Positions 8,210 through 16,836 of a DNA stretch of 64,000 bases are shown here, in pieces. A program made the position numbers and the translations under genes. Every line of letters begins with the position of its first letter. Position 1 is the stretch's first letter. The notes under the pieces were generated by a model. The model saw nothing but the letters and a program-made list of their open reading frames with translations, was not told where the DNA came from and did not search any database. The stretch is from Streptomyces sp. V4I2. Its GTDB lineage: Bacteria; Actinomycetota; Actinomycetes; Streptomycetales; Streptomycetaceae. The stretch lies in assembly GCF_030817655.1 (NCBI RefSeq), contig NZ_JAUSZM010000003.1, forward strand, positions 5,704,001 to 5,768,000, written 5' to 3'.

Positions 8210-9653
8210 TCAGGTGCGGTGGCGGAGGACGACGTACCCCTGCGTGGCGCCGACGATCTCGTAGAAGGCGCGCGGATGCAGCCCGCGGACGTATTCCTCG
8301 ACGTCGTCGATCGAGCGGTCGGTGTTCTCCAGGGCGATGTAGTCCGGCGTGATGTTCCCCGTGCCGCCGGTCCAGAAGACGCGGCAGCGCGAGGTCAGCC
8401 GGCTGATCGGGCCGATGTTGGCCTCGACGGTGGCGCCGTCCGGGATGCGGTCCAGCATGCGCTCGACGGCGGTGACGCGGGCCGGGGGTGCGGTAGGCCT
8501 CGGCCTCGCTCAGCACCGAGAGGGGGAGGGCGGTCGTGAGCGCGAGGGCGGCGGCCGCGGTGGCGGCGGGGAGCTGGTTCGCGTACGAGCGCAGCCAGGG
8601 GCGCGGGCTGCAGCGGGCGGCGGTGAGCGCGTCGGCGAGGGCGAGGGCGACGACCGGCATCAGCACCGCGCTGTAGTGCCACGCGGTGCCCCAGTAGTGC
8701 TCGTCGCCGGAGAGTAAGCGCCAGCCGAGCGTGGGCAGGGCGACCACCGACAGCGGGGAACGCAGGGCCAGCAGGCCGCTGGTGGGGATCAGCAGCCAGG
8801 CGAGCGTACGCAGCTTGGTGCCGGTGCCGTCGAAGAGGGCGAAGCCGCTGTCGACCTTGCTCCAGTAGTCGTAGCCGCCACTCGTGTTGAAGGCCGGGAC
8901 GACGACGGTCAGCGTAACCACGGTCGCGGCCACGCCCGCGGCGGCCACGGCGAGTGCCCACCGGGCCGCGCGCGGGGAGACCCGGCGGGCGCGCAGGACC
9001 ACGACCAGGGCGATCGCCGCCACCGTCAGACCCAGGTCCTCCTTCACCAGCACCAGCGGCAGTGCCCACAACAAGGCCCGCCGCCATCGCCGGTCCAACA
9101 GCGCCTCCAGGCTGAACGCGATCAGCGGTACGGCGAAACACACCTCGTGGAAGTCGAAGTCGACGGCACGCTGGATGCCCCAGGACAGGCCGTACGCGAT
9201 CCCGAGCGCGAGTCCCCGGCGGCGGCCGACGAGACGTACGGCGGCGCGGGTGACCGGTACGGCGGACAGGGCGAAGAGCGCGGCCTGGGCGACGAGGAGC
9301 GTGACGGGGGAGGGGAAGAGGCGGTACACGGGGGCGAGGAGCGCCGTGATCGGGCTGAAGTGGTCGCCCAGGACGTTGAATCCCGGTCCCTTGAGATCGA
9401 CGACCGGCGCCCGCAGATGGGCGTACGCGCGGACCGCCTGCTCGAAGATGCCGAGGTCCCAGGAGCGGCTCGCCAGGTGCCGGAAGCGGGCCACGGACAG
9501 GGCGGCGTACGCGGCGAAGAGGACGGCCGCGAGGAGATACGGGTCGCGGTGGCCCGGCGGACGGGGGCGCCGGTCACGCGGAGGATGCGTGACCGGCGTC
9601 GGTATCCGTATGCCCTGGGGCGGGACAGAGAGGGTGCGGGGCGCGTTCGGCAA
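8210..9653 (-). pseudogene. DUF2079 polytopic membrane protein, frameshifted
   Basis: From ATG at 9653 the frame encodes ~390 residues with about 8-9 membrane helices and the DUF2079 start pattern WDLGIFEQAVRAYAHLRAP with GDHFSPITALLAPVYRLFPS. Near 8484-8488, after EAEAYRTP, the frame turns to Arg/His-rich nonsense, while a second frame gives a natural ending (VTAVERMLDRIPDGATVEAN through VGATQGYVVLRHRT, stop at 8210). Removing one base from the run of five G restores one ~480-residue reading frame. So it is either a recent frameshift mutation or a sequencing error. DUF2079 proteins look like glycosyltransferase-C-type membrane enzymes, function unproven. Confidence 0.8.
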
Positions 9654-9845
9654 GGGGGACGGTCCTTACGAGCCGGAGGGAACGGCTGACACGGATGCGG
9701 AGCCCTCCGGGGGTCCGACGGCTTCGGCGGGCGGCTGTCCTGCTGCTGCCCAGGGACGGCTCGTCCGATGCCTGCGTCGGTCACTCCTGCGGACTGTCCC
9801 GCCCGGGAGAGCGACGGCGGAGCCCGCCCACCCGGTCGCCCTTGG

Positions 9846-10136
9846 TCAGCCCGGCTCGTCCGTGTGCGCGCGGCGGCCCTGGGAGCGGCTGCTGATCAGC
9901 CAGGTCGAGGGGTCGGGCGCCGCGTCGGCGACGCGGCCGGTGTCGACCGTCAGATGCAGGAGGGTGCCGTGCCCGTCGGGGCCCGTGGGGTAGCTGCGGG
10001 GCTCGTCGGCGTGGAACACCTGGCGCAGGAGCAGCGCGACCCGCTGGGCGACGTCGGGGTCCGCCGCGATGATGCGGACCTCGGCGAGCTCGTCGCCGTC
10101 GGGCGGGTGGTCGGCCGTCGAGCCCATGTCGGTCAC
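9846..10136 (-). CDS. Small conserved actinobacterial protein of unknown function
   Basis: 96 residues from GTG at 10136 (GAGGA just upstream); ATG at 10127 is an alternative. The core is AEVRIIAADPDVAQRVALLL then RQVFHADEPRSYPTG, followed by GTLLHLTVDTGR: an alpha-beta pattern reminiscent of a small sensory or effector fold without catalytic motifs. It is divergent from the broken MerR-like gene at 10387. The ~190 bp towards 9653 shows nothing clear. Confidence 0.55.
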   Translation of the reverse strand: MTDMGSTADHPPDGDELAEVRIIAADPDVAQRVALLLRQVFHADEPRSYPTGPDGHGTLLHLTVDTGRVADAAPDPSTWLISSRSQGRRAHTDEPG

Positions 10137-10386
10137 CGTTCCTCTTTCGCCGCAGGTCCGCCGCATGCGCCCCCGGTCAGGTCCACCGTACTCCGGAGGG
10201 GTCATGGCCCGGCCAGGAGTTCCCGTACGGGTACGGGGGGAGCCGGCCGGGGGCGCATGCGGGCCGACGGGCGTCGCACATCTGTGTCCGCCACAGCAGG
10301 GATTCCACCCGGGCGACTAGAGTTCTCGTACGGGGAAACTGCCCCATAGGGCGGGCCGCGCCCTGGCGGCCCGCGGGAAGGCGTAC

Positions 10387-10720
10387 ATGCCCTCGGAAGA
10401 CCAGTCGCAGGCCGCCGACCGGCTCGACGACGACCACTACCCGGCGTACACCATGGGCCGGGCCGCCGAGCTGATCGGTGCCACGCCCCGGGTTCCTCCG
10501 CGCTCTCGGCGAGGCGAACCTGGTCGCCCCGAAGCGGTCGGACGGCGGCCACCGCCGCTACTCGCGCCACCAGCTGCGCCTGGCCGCCCGGGCCCGTGAG
10601 CTGGTAGACCAGGGAACCCCGATCGATGCCGCCATCCGCATCATCGCCCTGGAGGACCAGCTGGAGGAGGCCCTGCGCCACAACGAGGAGCTGCGCCACC
10701 CCCGCAAGGACGCCGAGTGA
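10387..10720 (+). pseudogene. MerR-like regulator with a one-base frameshift (paralogue of 13082-13438)
   Basis: The first frame reads DRLDDDHYPAYTMGRAAELI then GATP, and the second continues FLRALGEANLVAPKRSDGGH, then RRYSRHQLRLAARARELVDQ and ALEDQLEEALRHNEELRH. Together these match the intact paralogue at 13082-13438 almost residue for residue. The break falls at a run of four C (10486-10489): removing one C restores a ~110-residue MerR-type protein with an HTH and a C-terminal coiled coil. It lies just upstream of a cold-shock gene on the same strand. Either inactive or a base-call error. Confidence 0.8.
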
Positions 10721-10892
10721 ATATCTGCTGCGGCCGTAGGAGAAAGCTGGCGCGGCCGTGGAAGAAATTCGAGCAGTACCGGGAAAAGGATTCTTGGACG
10801 GCTCGGAGACTCTCTCCCGGGTGCATTTCCAGCAGGTCGGCTCGCCGAAGTCATGCCCTGGCGCCGAATTCTTTCCGTGCTAAGCTCAACAT

Positions 10893-10954
10893 CAGTTGCA
10901 GTTGTGGTTGCCATTTTGCTGCCGGTTTTTCCGGGCAGGTGATCATCACGGCGA
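10893..10954 (+). promoter_or_regulatory. Conserved leader of the first cold-shock gene
   Basis: This stretch, 50-110 bp before the ATG, shares cagttgcag-tgtggttgcca, a ggtttttccg-like block and tgatcatcacggcga with the region upstream of the second csp gene (17151-17206, minus strand). Surrounding intergenic DNA is not conserved, which points to a promoter/5' leader element, possibly temperature-responsive. The whole 10721-11005 gap has no gene. Confidence 0.6.
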
Positions 10955-11005
10955 TGAGGAGATTCGCGAGGTGCGGGTCCCCAGCACTGCCTCAGGAGAT
11001 ATGAC

Positions 11006-11209
11006 ATGGCCACCGGTACCGTGAAGTGGTTCAACGCTGAAAAGGGCTTCGGCTTCATCGAGCAGGACGGCGGAGGCGCTGACGTCTTCGCTCACTACTC
11101 GAACATCGCCACCCAGGGCTTCCGCGAGCTCCAGGAAGGCCAGAAGGTGACGTTCGACGTCACCCAGGGCCAGAAGGGCCCGCAGGCGGAGAACATCGTT
11201 CCTGCCTAG
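11006..11209 (+). CDS. Cold-shock protein (CspA family)
   Basis: 67 residues, a complete cold-shock domain. RNP1 is KGFGFI and RNP2 is DVFAHY, the aromatic patches that bind single-stranded nucleic acid; WFNAEKGFGFIEQD is the standard start. Such proteins melt RNA structure and help translation. ATG at 11006 follows CAGGAG. A ~285 bp gap upstream carries a leader shared with the second csp gene, and a strong terminator follows directly, so it is probably a single-gene transcript. It differs from the copy at 16897-17100 at only a few positions. Confidence 0.95.
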   Translation: MATGTVKWFNAEKGFGFIEQDGGGADVFAHYSNIATQGFRELQEGQKVTFDVTQGQKGPQAENIVPA

Positions 11210-11220
11210 CTAGCGCTACG

Positions 11221-11250
11221 ACAGGGCCCGCACCACGGTGCGGGCCCTGT
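11221..11250 (+). terminator. Rho-independent-type hairpin after the cold-shock gene
   Basis: acagggcccgcacc-ac-ggtgcgggccctgt: perfect 14-bp stem and 2-base loop, followed by tcgtttt. It starts 12 bp after the csp stop. Confidence 0.85.
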
Positions 11251-11352
11251 TCGTTTTCCCGGGACCGGCCACGCGCCGGCCCCGCGTAGCCCGCGTTTCC
11301 CCGCGTAGCCCGCGTTTCCGCCATGCTCCGCCCGACCCTTGGTGAGGCACCC

Positions 11353-11700
11353 ATGCGCTGTGTGATCGCCCGTTTCCCCTTCGACCTCGTCAAGTCCGAG
11401 GTGGAATCGAAGATGGACGGCATCCGACCGGAGGAAGTCACCGGGGCCTGCGTGGTCATCGGGCGCAAGGTGTTCCCGGTCAAGCAGGTCGGCGAGGTGA
11501 TCACCCGCCAGGACCGCCGCGACTTCACCGCCGGCGAAGTGACCCGTGCACTGGTCCGCCTCGGCTTCACCTGTCACGCGACGCCTCCTCAGGCGCAGTC
11601 ACCGTCACCGTCACCGGCGCAATCGGAATCGCAGCCGCAGCCGCAGTCACCGCTCGCCTCCGGCTCGACGCCGGACCCCTTCGGCGGAATCGGCGGCTGA
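11353..11700 (+). CDS. SCO5918-like small protein
   Basis: 115 residues from ATG at 11353 (GGTGAGG just upstream; an upstream ATG at 11323 is less likely). The N-terminal ~75 residues are the conserved core: MRCVIARFPFDL, then PVKQVGEVITRQDRRDF and TAGEVTRALVRLGFTCH. The tail is a Pro/Gln/Ser-rich linker encoded by a caccgtcac/cagccgcag run. A paralogue lies at 14309-14629 with the same leader sequence (tgaggca-cc before ATG). Members sit next to cold-shock and DEAD-box helicase genes in Streptomyces. The function is unknown; a small regulator of the cold-shock module is an inference from the neighbourhood. Confidence 0.8.
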   Translation: MRCVIARFPFDLVKSEVESKMDGIRPEEVTGACVVIGRKVFPVKQVGEVITRQDRRDFTAGEVTRALVRLGFTCHATPPQAQSPSPSPAQSESQPQPQSPLASGSTPDPFGGIGG

Positions 11701-11769
11701 CACCGGCCGGTTCCCGGCTGTCGCGTTTCTTCAATACGAGTCGCCCGTCGCCCTGCCAGCATGGCAGCC

Positions 11770-12369
11770 ATGGAACTGGCACCTGTGAGGGCACCTCTGA
11801 TGCCCCGGGCCTCCGCAGCCGCCGTGGACGTCGTACGGGGGATCGGGCCCGACGACTTGGAACGGCCCACCCCGTGCGCGGAATGGACTGTGCGCACGCT
11901 GGTGAACCACCTGATCTTCTGGACCGCCGTACGTGGTCACACCGCCGGACTGAAGCAGCCGCCGTCGGACGAGGTCGCGGAGGGGCACGACTTCACCGCG
12001 GAGCCTGACTGGGCCGAGGCGTACGCCGTCCGTTCGGCTCGGACCGCCGCCGTCTGGAGCGATCCGCGGGCCTGGGACGGTGAGACGGGTCTGACCGGCG
12101 GCGGCCGGATGCCGGCCCCCTTCGTCGGCGGCATCCTGCTGTGCGACTGGCTGCTGCACGGCTGGGACCTGGCCGTGGCCACCGGCCGGAAACCGGGCGT
12201 GGACGACGAACTCGCCGCGGCGCTGTACGAGGACGTTTCCGGCAGGGCCGAGATGGCCAGACGGTACGGCGCCTTCGGGCCCGAGGTCCCCGTGCCCGCG
12301 ACCGCACCGCTGTTCGACCGCGCCCTGGGCCTGGCGGGCCGCGACCCCGCGTGGCAGCGCGGAGCCTGA
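11770..12369 (+). CDS. TIGR03086-type metal-binding protein (DinB/mycothiol-dependent fold)
   Basis: 199 residues from ATG at 11770, or 202 from ATG at 11761; neither has a clear ribosome site. The fold is the four-helix DinB-like bundle: PTPCAEWTVRTLVNHLIFWT near residues 40-60 and LLHGWDLAVATG near 130-145, giving the paired histidines that bind a metal. Actinobacterial members include mycothiol-dependent isomerases and S-transferases, so a mycothiol role is possible but unproven. It lies ~60 bp after the SCO5918-like gene on the same strand and 79 bp before the trpF-like gene. Confidence 0.75.
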   Translation: MELAPVRAPLMPRASAAAVDVVRGIGPDDLERPTPCAEWTVRTLVNHLIFWTAVRGHTAGLKQPPSDEVAEGHDFTAEPDWAEAYAVRSARTAAVWSDPRAWDGETGLTGGGRMPAPFVGGILLCDWLLHGWDLAVATGRKPGVDDELAAALYEDVSGRAEMARRYGAFGPEVPVPATAPLFDRALGLAGRDPAWQRGA

Positions 12370-12447
12370 TCGCGGGCAGGCCGGGGCGGCCACGCCGGTA
12401 ACGTGGTCTCACCCGCGTTCCGTCGTACGCCCCACTGGAGCCCCAGC

Positions 12448-13059
12448 GTGAGCAACTCCCTGTTCGTCAAGATCTGTGGTCTGAAGACCGAGAGGGACGT
12501 CGACACGGCGGTCGAGGCGGGCGCCGACGCCATCGGGTTCGTGTTCTCGGCCAGTCCGCGCCGGATCGACGCCGCCACGGCGGCACGGCTGTGCCGTCGC
12601 GTACCGGAGAGCGTGCTCACGGTCGGCGTCTTCCGCGACGAACCTCTGGATGAGGTGCGGTCCGTGGCCACCGACGCGGGGATCCGGGCCGTACAACTGC
12701 ACGGGCCGGAGGACCGCGCCTATTACGACGACCTGGCGACGGGCGGGTGGACGCTGATCCGGGCCGCGGGGTTCGGCGATCATGTGCCGCGCTTCGGGGA
12801 CATGGGCGAGGACATGCTGCTGCTGGACGCGCCCGTGCCGGGCTCCGGTGTCACGTGGGACTGGTCCACCAGGCCGCCGGCCGGATCCGGGGAGAAGTGG
12901 CTGCTCGCCGGTGGTCTCAGCCCGGACAACGTGCGGGACGCCATCGACGCCGCGCAGCCGTGGGGCGTCGACGTGTCCAGTGGTGTGGAGCAGAGTCGCG
13001 GGGTCAAGGATCCCGCTCTGATCACGGCGTTCGTCAAGGCAGCGCGCGCACGATCCTGA
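12448..13059 (+). CDS. trpF: Phosphoribosylanthranilate isomerase
   Basis: 203 residues from GTG at 12448, the length of a stand-alone TrpF (beta/alpha)8 barrel. It converts N-(5-phosphoribosyl)anthranilate to the ribulose form, step 3 of tryptophan synthesis. Family landmarks are in order: KICGLKT with the catalytic Cys, DAIGFVFSASPRRI, VGVFRDE, AVQLHGPED, LLLDAP with the catalytic Asp, WLLAGGLSPDNV for phosphate binding, and GVDVSSGVEQ. All key residues are present. Most streptomycetes lack trpF and use the dual-function PriA instead, so a separate copy here is notable. No other trp genes are in the window. It converges with a MerR-like gene 22 bp away. Confidence 0.88.
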   Translation: MSNSLFVKICGLKTERDVDTAVEAGADAIGFVFSASPRRIDAATAARLCRRVPESVLTVGVFRDEPLDEVRSVATDAGIRAVQLHGPEDRAYYDDLATGGWTLIRAAGFGDHVPRFGDMGEDMLLLDAPVPGSGVTWDWSTRPPAGSGEKWLLAGGLSPDNVRDAIDAAQPWGVDVSSGVEQSRGVKDPALITAFVKAARARS

Positions 13060-13081
13060 CGCCGCTCGGCTCTGACGCCGC

Positions 13082-13438
13082 TCAGCCGGAGCCGGAAGCG
13101 GAACCGGAGCTGCCGGACGCGTCGCTCGCGGCCCGGCGGTACTCGGCGTTGATGCGCTGGGCCTCCTCGAGCTGGTCCTCGAGGATGACGATGCGGCACG
13201 CGGCCTCGATCGGAGTGCCCCGGTCGACGAGCTCGCGGGCGCGGGCGGCGATCCGCAGCTGGTAGCGGGAGTACCTGCGGTGTCCGCCCTCCGAGCGGAG
13301 CGGAGTGATCAGCCGGGCCTCACCGATGGCCCGCAGGAAGCCCGGTGTGGTGCCGAGCATCGCGGCGGCCCGGCCCATCGTGTACGCGGGGAAGTCGTCG
13401 TCGTCCAGACGATCGCTGAGCGGAATATCTGCTGTCAT
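13082..13438 (-). CDS. MerR-like transcriptional regulator (intact paralogue)
   Basis: 118 residues. After an acidic start (DRLDDDDFPAYT) comes a MerR-type winged HTH: MGRAAAMLGTTPGFLRAIGE, then RLITPLRSEGGHRRYSRYQL. A helical segment (ARARELVDRGTPIEAACRIV) and a coiled coil ILEDQLEEAQRINAEY lead to a Ser/Gly tail. There is no large ligand-binding domain, so a DNA-binding dimer without an obvious sensor. A frameshifted copy lies at 10387-10720. Placed between trpF and cold-shock genes; its likely targets are nearby small genes, but this is inference. Confidence 0.85.
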   Translation of the reverse strand: MTADIPLSDRLDDDDFPAYTMGRAAAMLGTTPGFLRAIGEARLITPLRSEGGHRRYSRYQLRIAARARELVDRGTPIEAACRIVILEDQLEEAQRINAEYRRAASDASGSSGSASGSG

Positions 13439-13462
13439 GTCACCTCGTTGACCAACGCGTCG

Positions 13463-13495
13463 AGGGGCCCCGGTGCCGTACGGCACCAGGGCCCC
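13463..13495. promoter_or_regulatory. GC-rich hairpin in the leader of the MerR-like gene
   Basis: ggtgccgtacggcacc is a 16-bp perfect palindrome (13471-13486) flanked by ggggcc and gggcccc, giving a longer nested hairpin 25 bp upstream of the MerR start. It could be an operator or an attenuator-type structure. The rest of 13439-13840, about 400 bp, shows no gene. Confidence 0.45.
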
Positions 13496-13826
13496 GAAGG
13501 AAATTGAACACCATCTGTCGGCTCTACTGCTCTGCCGACCTGCTTCTTCCGTCACCCGGCCCGGTGAAGAGGCGGGGGTGCGGGGATCGCGGCTGCGTGA
13601 CCGGGGACCACCTTCCAATCCGGGGTCTTGCGGTACCCGGGCCGAACGTTCTCGGTCCGGGCGATCCTGATGGCGTCTGCTCCTCCGTCCGTTCCGTCCT
13701 TGGATCTCGTCTACGACAGAAACGTTACCCATCACGAAGGCCAATGTCTACCGTGGCAAGGGTAGATTTCACTCGCCTGGAGGGCCAGGAATTTTGCCCT
13801 CCGCACATCCCCGGCCGTCCGCCGCA

Positions 13827-13832
13827 TAGACT
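13827..13832 (+). promoter_or_regulatory. -10-like hexamer TAGACT for a leaderless start
   Basis: TAGACT stands 8 nt before the ATG at 13841, and there is no Shine-Dalgarno sequence in between. Confidence 0.4.
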
Positions 13833-13840
13833 CGGCTCTC

Positions 13841-14215
13841 ATGCCGAACCCTGACGAGCTGCTCATGTCCATCTCCGCCATGGTGGAGTCCGAGCAGAGC
13901 AATCAGATGTCGCTGACCGTGGTCGTCGGAGGTGCCGTCATCACCGGCCGACTGGCTCCCGAAGCCGTGTGGCGGGAGCGGGTGTCGGAGGTACTGAAGG
14001 ACTCCAATCACCTCGGCCCGTTCTCCGACGTCTTCACCGCCGGCCGGGCGGAGGACAAGCCCGAACCCGACGCAGCGCCCACGCATCTGCACTTCCATCT
14101 GGCCCGGATCCTGCAGGGAACCGTCGGGATCCCCGAAACGGGCGGGATGTACCGCGTCGCGATCAAGGACGTCAGCGCCTGGACCGTGGGCGACTTCAGC
14201 TACTCCGACCACTGA
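13841..14215 (+). CDS. GvpU-like small protein
   Basis: 124 residues. The pattern LTVVVGGAVITGRLAPEAVW, then HFHLARILQG and GMYRVAIKDVSAWTVGDF, resembles the GvpU family of gas-vesicle accessory proteins, whose members are also found in actinobacteria without gas vesicles. No gvp genes are in the window, so a buoyancy role is unlikely. No signal peptide and no membrane helix. Start choice: ATG at 13841 with a -10-like hexamer 8 nt upstream, so leaderless. A strong bidirectional terminator follows. Confidence 0.6.
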   Translation: MPNPDELLMSISAMVESEQSNQMSLTVVVGGAVITGRLAPEAVWRERVSEVLKDSNHLGPFSDVFTAGRAEDKPEPDAAPTHLHFHLARILQGTVGIPETGGMYRVAIKDVSAWTVGDFSYSDH

Positions 14216-14236
14216 GAACAGACCACTGAGCACAGC

Positions 14237-14276
14237 AGTGAGGGCCCTGCCGACGCGCGTCGGCAGGGCCCTCACT
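14237..14276. terminator. Bidirectional terminator hairpin
   Basis: agtgagggccctgccgacg-cg-cgtcggcagggccctcact: perfect 19-bp arms with a 2-base loop. It lies between the convergent ends of the GvpU-like gene and the SCO5918-like gene and can serve both. Confidence 0.9.
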
Positions 14277-14308
14277 GGGGCTGCGATGAGGCGGGCTTCC
14301 GCCCGTCC

Positions 14309-14629
14309 TCAGACTTCCTGGGGCTCGGGGCTGCCGAGCAGCGCCGAAGCGGTCTGGAGCGGGCTGAGGACCGGCGCGGGCGCCGGCACGACCTCGGGGT
14401 GCTCGTGGCAGGTGAAGCCGAGGCGGGTCATCGCGCGGGTGACCTCACCGGCGGTGAAGTCGCGGCGGTCCTGTCGGGTGAGGACCTCCCCCACCTGCTT
14501 GACGGGGTAGCGGCGGCGGCCGATGGTCACGGACTCACCCGTGACGAGTTCGGGCTTGATGCCCTTCATCGAGTCCAGCACCCCGTTCTTGGTGAGGTCG
14601 AACGGGTAGCGGGCGATGACACAGCGCAT
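14309..14629 (-). CDS. SCO5918-like small protein (second copy)
   Basis: 106 residues. Core MRCVIARYPFDLTKNG, then RYPVKQVGEVLTRQDRRDFT and GEVTRAMTRLGFTCHEHPEV, matching the copy at 11353-11700 closely, followed by a different Pro/Ala-rich tail. ATG at 14629 follows TGAGGCATC, the same leader as the paralogue. It starts 6 bp after the CBS-domain gene's stop, so the two are co-transcribed. This copy lies in the order seen in other streptomycetes: SCO5918-like, CBS protein, DEAD-box helicase, cold-shock protein. Confidence 0.85.
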   Translation of the reverse strand: MRCVIARYPFDLTKNGVLDSMKGIKPELVTGESVTIGRRRYPVKQVGEVLTRQDRRDFTAGEVTRAMTRLGFTCHEHPEVVPAPAPVLSPLQTASALLGSPEPQEV

Positions 14630-14635
14630 GATGCC

Positions 14636-14932
14636 TCACAAAGAGAAGGGGAACGGCCTGACCGAGTGGCCGCCGAGGATGTCCCGCAGTCGCATTCGGT
14701 CCGTGTACGCGGAGCTGTCCCGGAGGCCGGCGAGCTGGGCTCGGGTGATCGAGCCGGTGCTCTCGTCGTCCCCGTCGCACACGAGCAGATACTGGACACG
14801 GGCGCCTGCCATGACCGACAGGGCCACCTCGACCGTCATGTCGTCACAGACCCGAGGCCCGGACGCATCCACGTCCACCACAGTAGCCGGGACCGGAACC
14901 GCCGGGTGCCGCTGCATCTGAACCGATGTCAA
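14636..14932 (-). CDS. CBS-domain-like small protein
   Basis: 98 residues from TTG at 14932, supported by AGGAGG six bases upstream; the first internal ATG would remove the beginning of the domain. The sequence VCDDMTVEVALSVMAGARVQ, then YLLVCDGDDESTGSITRAQL and RLRDIL, is one CBS half-motif, which normally pairs with another to bind adenosine nucleotides. Likely senses nucleotides as a dimer. It sits between the helicase and the SCO5918-like gene, 118 bp after the helicase stop. Confidence 0.75.
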   Translation of the reverse strand: MTSVQMQRHPAVPVPATVVDVDASGPRVCDDMTVEVALSVMAGARVQYLLVCDGDDESTGSITRAQLAGLRDSSAYTDRMRLRDILGGHSVRPFPFSL

Positions 14933-15050
14933 AGAGTGCCTCCTGCGAGATGGCGGACATGGCGGGAGTGGCGCGTATGGCGGTCACGACAGAGAGAACG
15001 ACAGAGAGAAAGGGAGGGGGAGCCGGTTGGGCTCCCCCTCCCCGAAAGCG

Positions 15051-16658
15051 TTACGCAGCCGAGCCGAAGGAAGACCTCCGGCGCGCCGGCGCGCGGCGCC
15101 CGGCCTCGCTCGTGCTCCGGGCCTGTCCGCTCTGGCCGCTCTGACCGCCACGGCTCTGGCCGCTCTGACCACTACGGCCCTGACCGGCCTGGCCACCCTG
15201 ACCGCCCTGTCCGGCCTGGCCGCCACGGCCGCGGCGACCGCGGGACGAGGAGGACGCGGCGCGGCGGGGACGCTCGACGGCCGGCGCGGTGATGACCACC
15301 GGGACGCCGGACGGGACCTGAGCGCCCGTGATGCGGGTCAGCTCCTCCTCGCCGGAACGCACCGGGGTCACCGTCGCGGTGATGCCGGCCGAGATCATCA
15401 GCCGGGTCATGTCGCGGCGCTGGTCGGGCGTCACCAGGGTGACGACGCTGCCGGACTCGCCGGCCCGGGCGGTGCGGCCGCCGCGGTGCAGGTAGTCCTT
15501 GGGGTCGGTGGGCGGGTCCACGTTCACGACCAGGTCGAGGTTGTCGACGTGGATGCCGCGGGCCGCGACGTTGGTCGCCACCAGCACCGTCACATGCCCG
15601 TCCTTGAACTGGGCGAGGGTCCGGGTGCGCTGCGGCTGGGACTTGCCGCCGTGCAGGGCCCCGGCGCGGACGCCGCTGTTCAGGAGGTGCTTGGTCAGGC
15701 GGTCCACCGCGTGCTTGGTGTCCAGGAACATGATCACCCGGCCGTCGCGCGCCGCGATCTCGGTGGTCGTCTGCTGCTTGTCCGTGCCGTGCACGTGGAG
15801 CACGTGGTGCTCCATCGTGGTGACGGCGCCCTGGGACGGGTCGACGGAGTGCACCACCGGGTCGGTCAGGTAGCGGCGGACCAGCAGGTCCACATTGCGG
15901 TCCAGGGTGGCCGAGAACAGCATCCGCTGGCCGTCGGGACGCACCTGGTCGAGCAGCGCGGTGACCTGGGGCATGAAGCCCATGTCCGTCATCTGGTCGG
16001 CCTCGTCGAGGACGGTGATGTCGACGCGGTCGAGCCGGCAGTCGCCCCGGTCGATGAGGTCCTTGAGCCGACCCGGCGTCGCGACGACGACCTCGGCCCC
16101 GGCGCGCAGCGCACCGGCCTGCCGGCCGATCGACATGCCGCCGACGACGGTGGTCAGCCGCAGCTTCACGGCGCGGGCGTACGGGGTGAGCGCGTCGGTG
16201 ACCTGCTGGGCGAGCTCGCGGGTGGGCACGAGCACCAGGGCCAGCGGCTGCCGGGGCTCGGCGACGCGACCCGCGGTACGGGCCAGCAGAGCCAGGCCGA
16301 AGGCGAGGGTCTTGCCGGAACCGGTGCGCCCGCGGCCGAGGACGTCACGGCCTGCGAGGGAGTTCGGCAGGGTCGCCGCCTGGATCGGGAACGGAACGGT
16401 CACGCCCTCGTGGCCCAGTGCGGCCAACATCCGCTCCGGCATGTCGAGTTCGGCGAACGCCTCGACGGCGGGCAGAGCGGGTGTGATGGTCTTCGGCAGG
16501 GCGAACTCGCCCTGCGGTGCGGCCTGTCGGCCGCCGCGGCCGGGATTGCCGCGCTTCTTGGAGTAGCTCGAGCCCGAGGCCGAGCCGGAGGCAGCGCCTC
16601 CGGTGCGGGTACGGGAGAAGCGGTCGTTGGTGCGAGTGCGCGTGTAGGCGCGGTTCAT
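15051..16658 (-). CDS. DEAD-box ATP-dependent RNA helicase
   Basis: 535 residues from ATG at 16658, preceded by AAGGAAGG. A ~60-residue Arg/Ser/Gly start leads to the two RecA-like domains: Q-motif region FPIQAATLPNSLAGRD, motif I GRTGSGKT (~116), PTRELAQ, motif II DEAD (~218), motif III SAT (~248), and motif VI HRGGRTARAG (~393). The C-terminal ~70 residues are repeats of GQxGQGG and SGQSGQ type, an RNA-binding RGG-like tail. Such helicases unwind structured RNA at low temperature, in ribosome assembly and mRNA decay. It is separated from the second csp gene only by a terminator and an AT-rich leader, and the CBS and SCO5918-like genes follow downstream. Confidence 0.95.
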   Translation of the reverse strand: MNRAYTRTRTNDRFSRTRTGGAASGSASGSSYSKKRGNPGRGGRQAAPQGEFALPKTITPALPAVEAFAELDMPERMLAALGHEGVTVPFPIQAATLPNSLAGRDVLGRGRTGSGKTLAFGLALLARTAGRVAEPRQPLALVLVPTRELAQQVTDALTPYARAVKLRLTTVVGGMSIGRQAGALRAGAEVVVATPGRLKDLIDRGDCRLDRVDITVLDEADQMTDMGFMPQVTALLDQVRPDGQRMLFSATLDRNVDLLVRRYLTDPVVHSVDPSQGAVTTMEHHVLHVHGTDKQQTTTEIAARDGRVIMFLDTKHAVDRLTKHLLNSGVRAGALHGGKSQPQRTRTLAQFKDGHVTVLVATNVAARGIHVDNLDLVVNVDPPTDPKDYLHRGGRTARAGESGSVVTLVTPDQRRDMTRLMISAGITATVTPVRSGEEELTRITGAQVPSGVPVVITAPAVERPRRAASSSSRGRRGRGGQAGQGGQGGQAGQGRSGQSGQSRGGQSGQSGQARSTSEAGRRAPARRRSSFGSAA

Positions 16659-16770
16659 ACGGAACCTTCCTTGATGCGGCACGTACCAAGGAATTCCCGC
16701 AGCAGATGAGCAGCGCAGAGAATTGCAAGAACGGGCCGAATGTGAATTCCAACCGATATGGTCGAGCATT

Positions 16771-16792
16771 GGATATCGGGAATTCGATATCC
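16771..16792. promoter_or_regulatory. Inverted repeat in the AT-rich helicase leader
   Basis: ggatatcg-ggaatt-cgatatcc has perfect 8-bp arms. The stretch 16673-16810 is strikingly AT-rich for this genome and precedes the helicase gene, so it probably holds its promoter and a structured leader. Confidence 0.5.
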
Positions 16793-16836
16793 GGTTTCGG
16801 GCGCGGTATTCCTGTGGTGCGCCCTGGAACGCAGCG

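Noticed and set aside
13841..14215. Gas-vesicle locus
   Set aside because: Only a GvpU-like protein is present; no gvpA, gvpF or other vesicle genes are in view.
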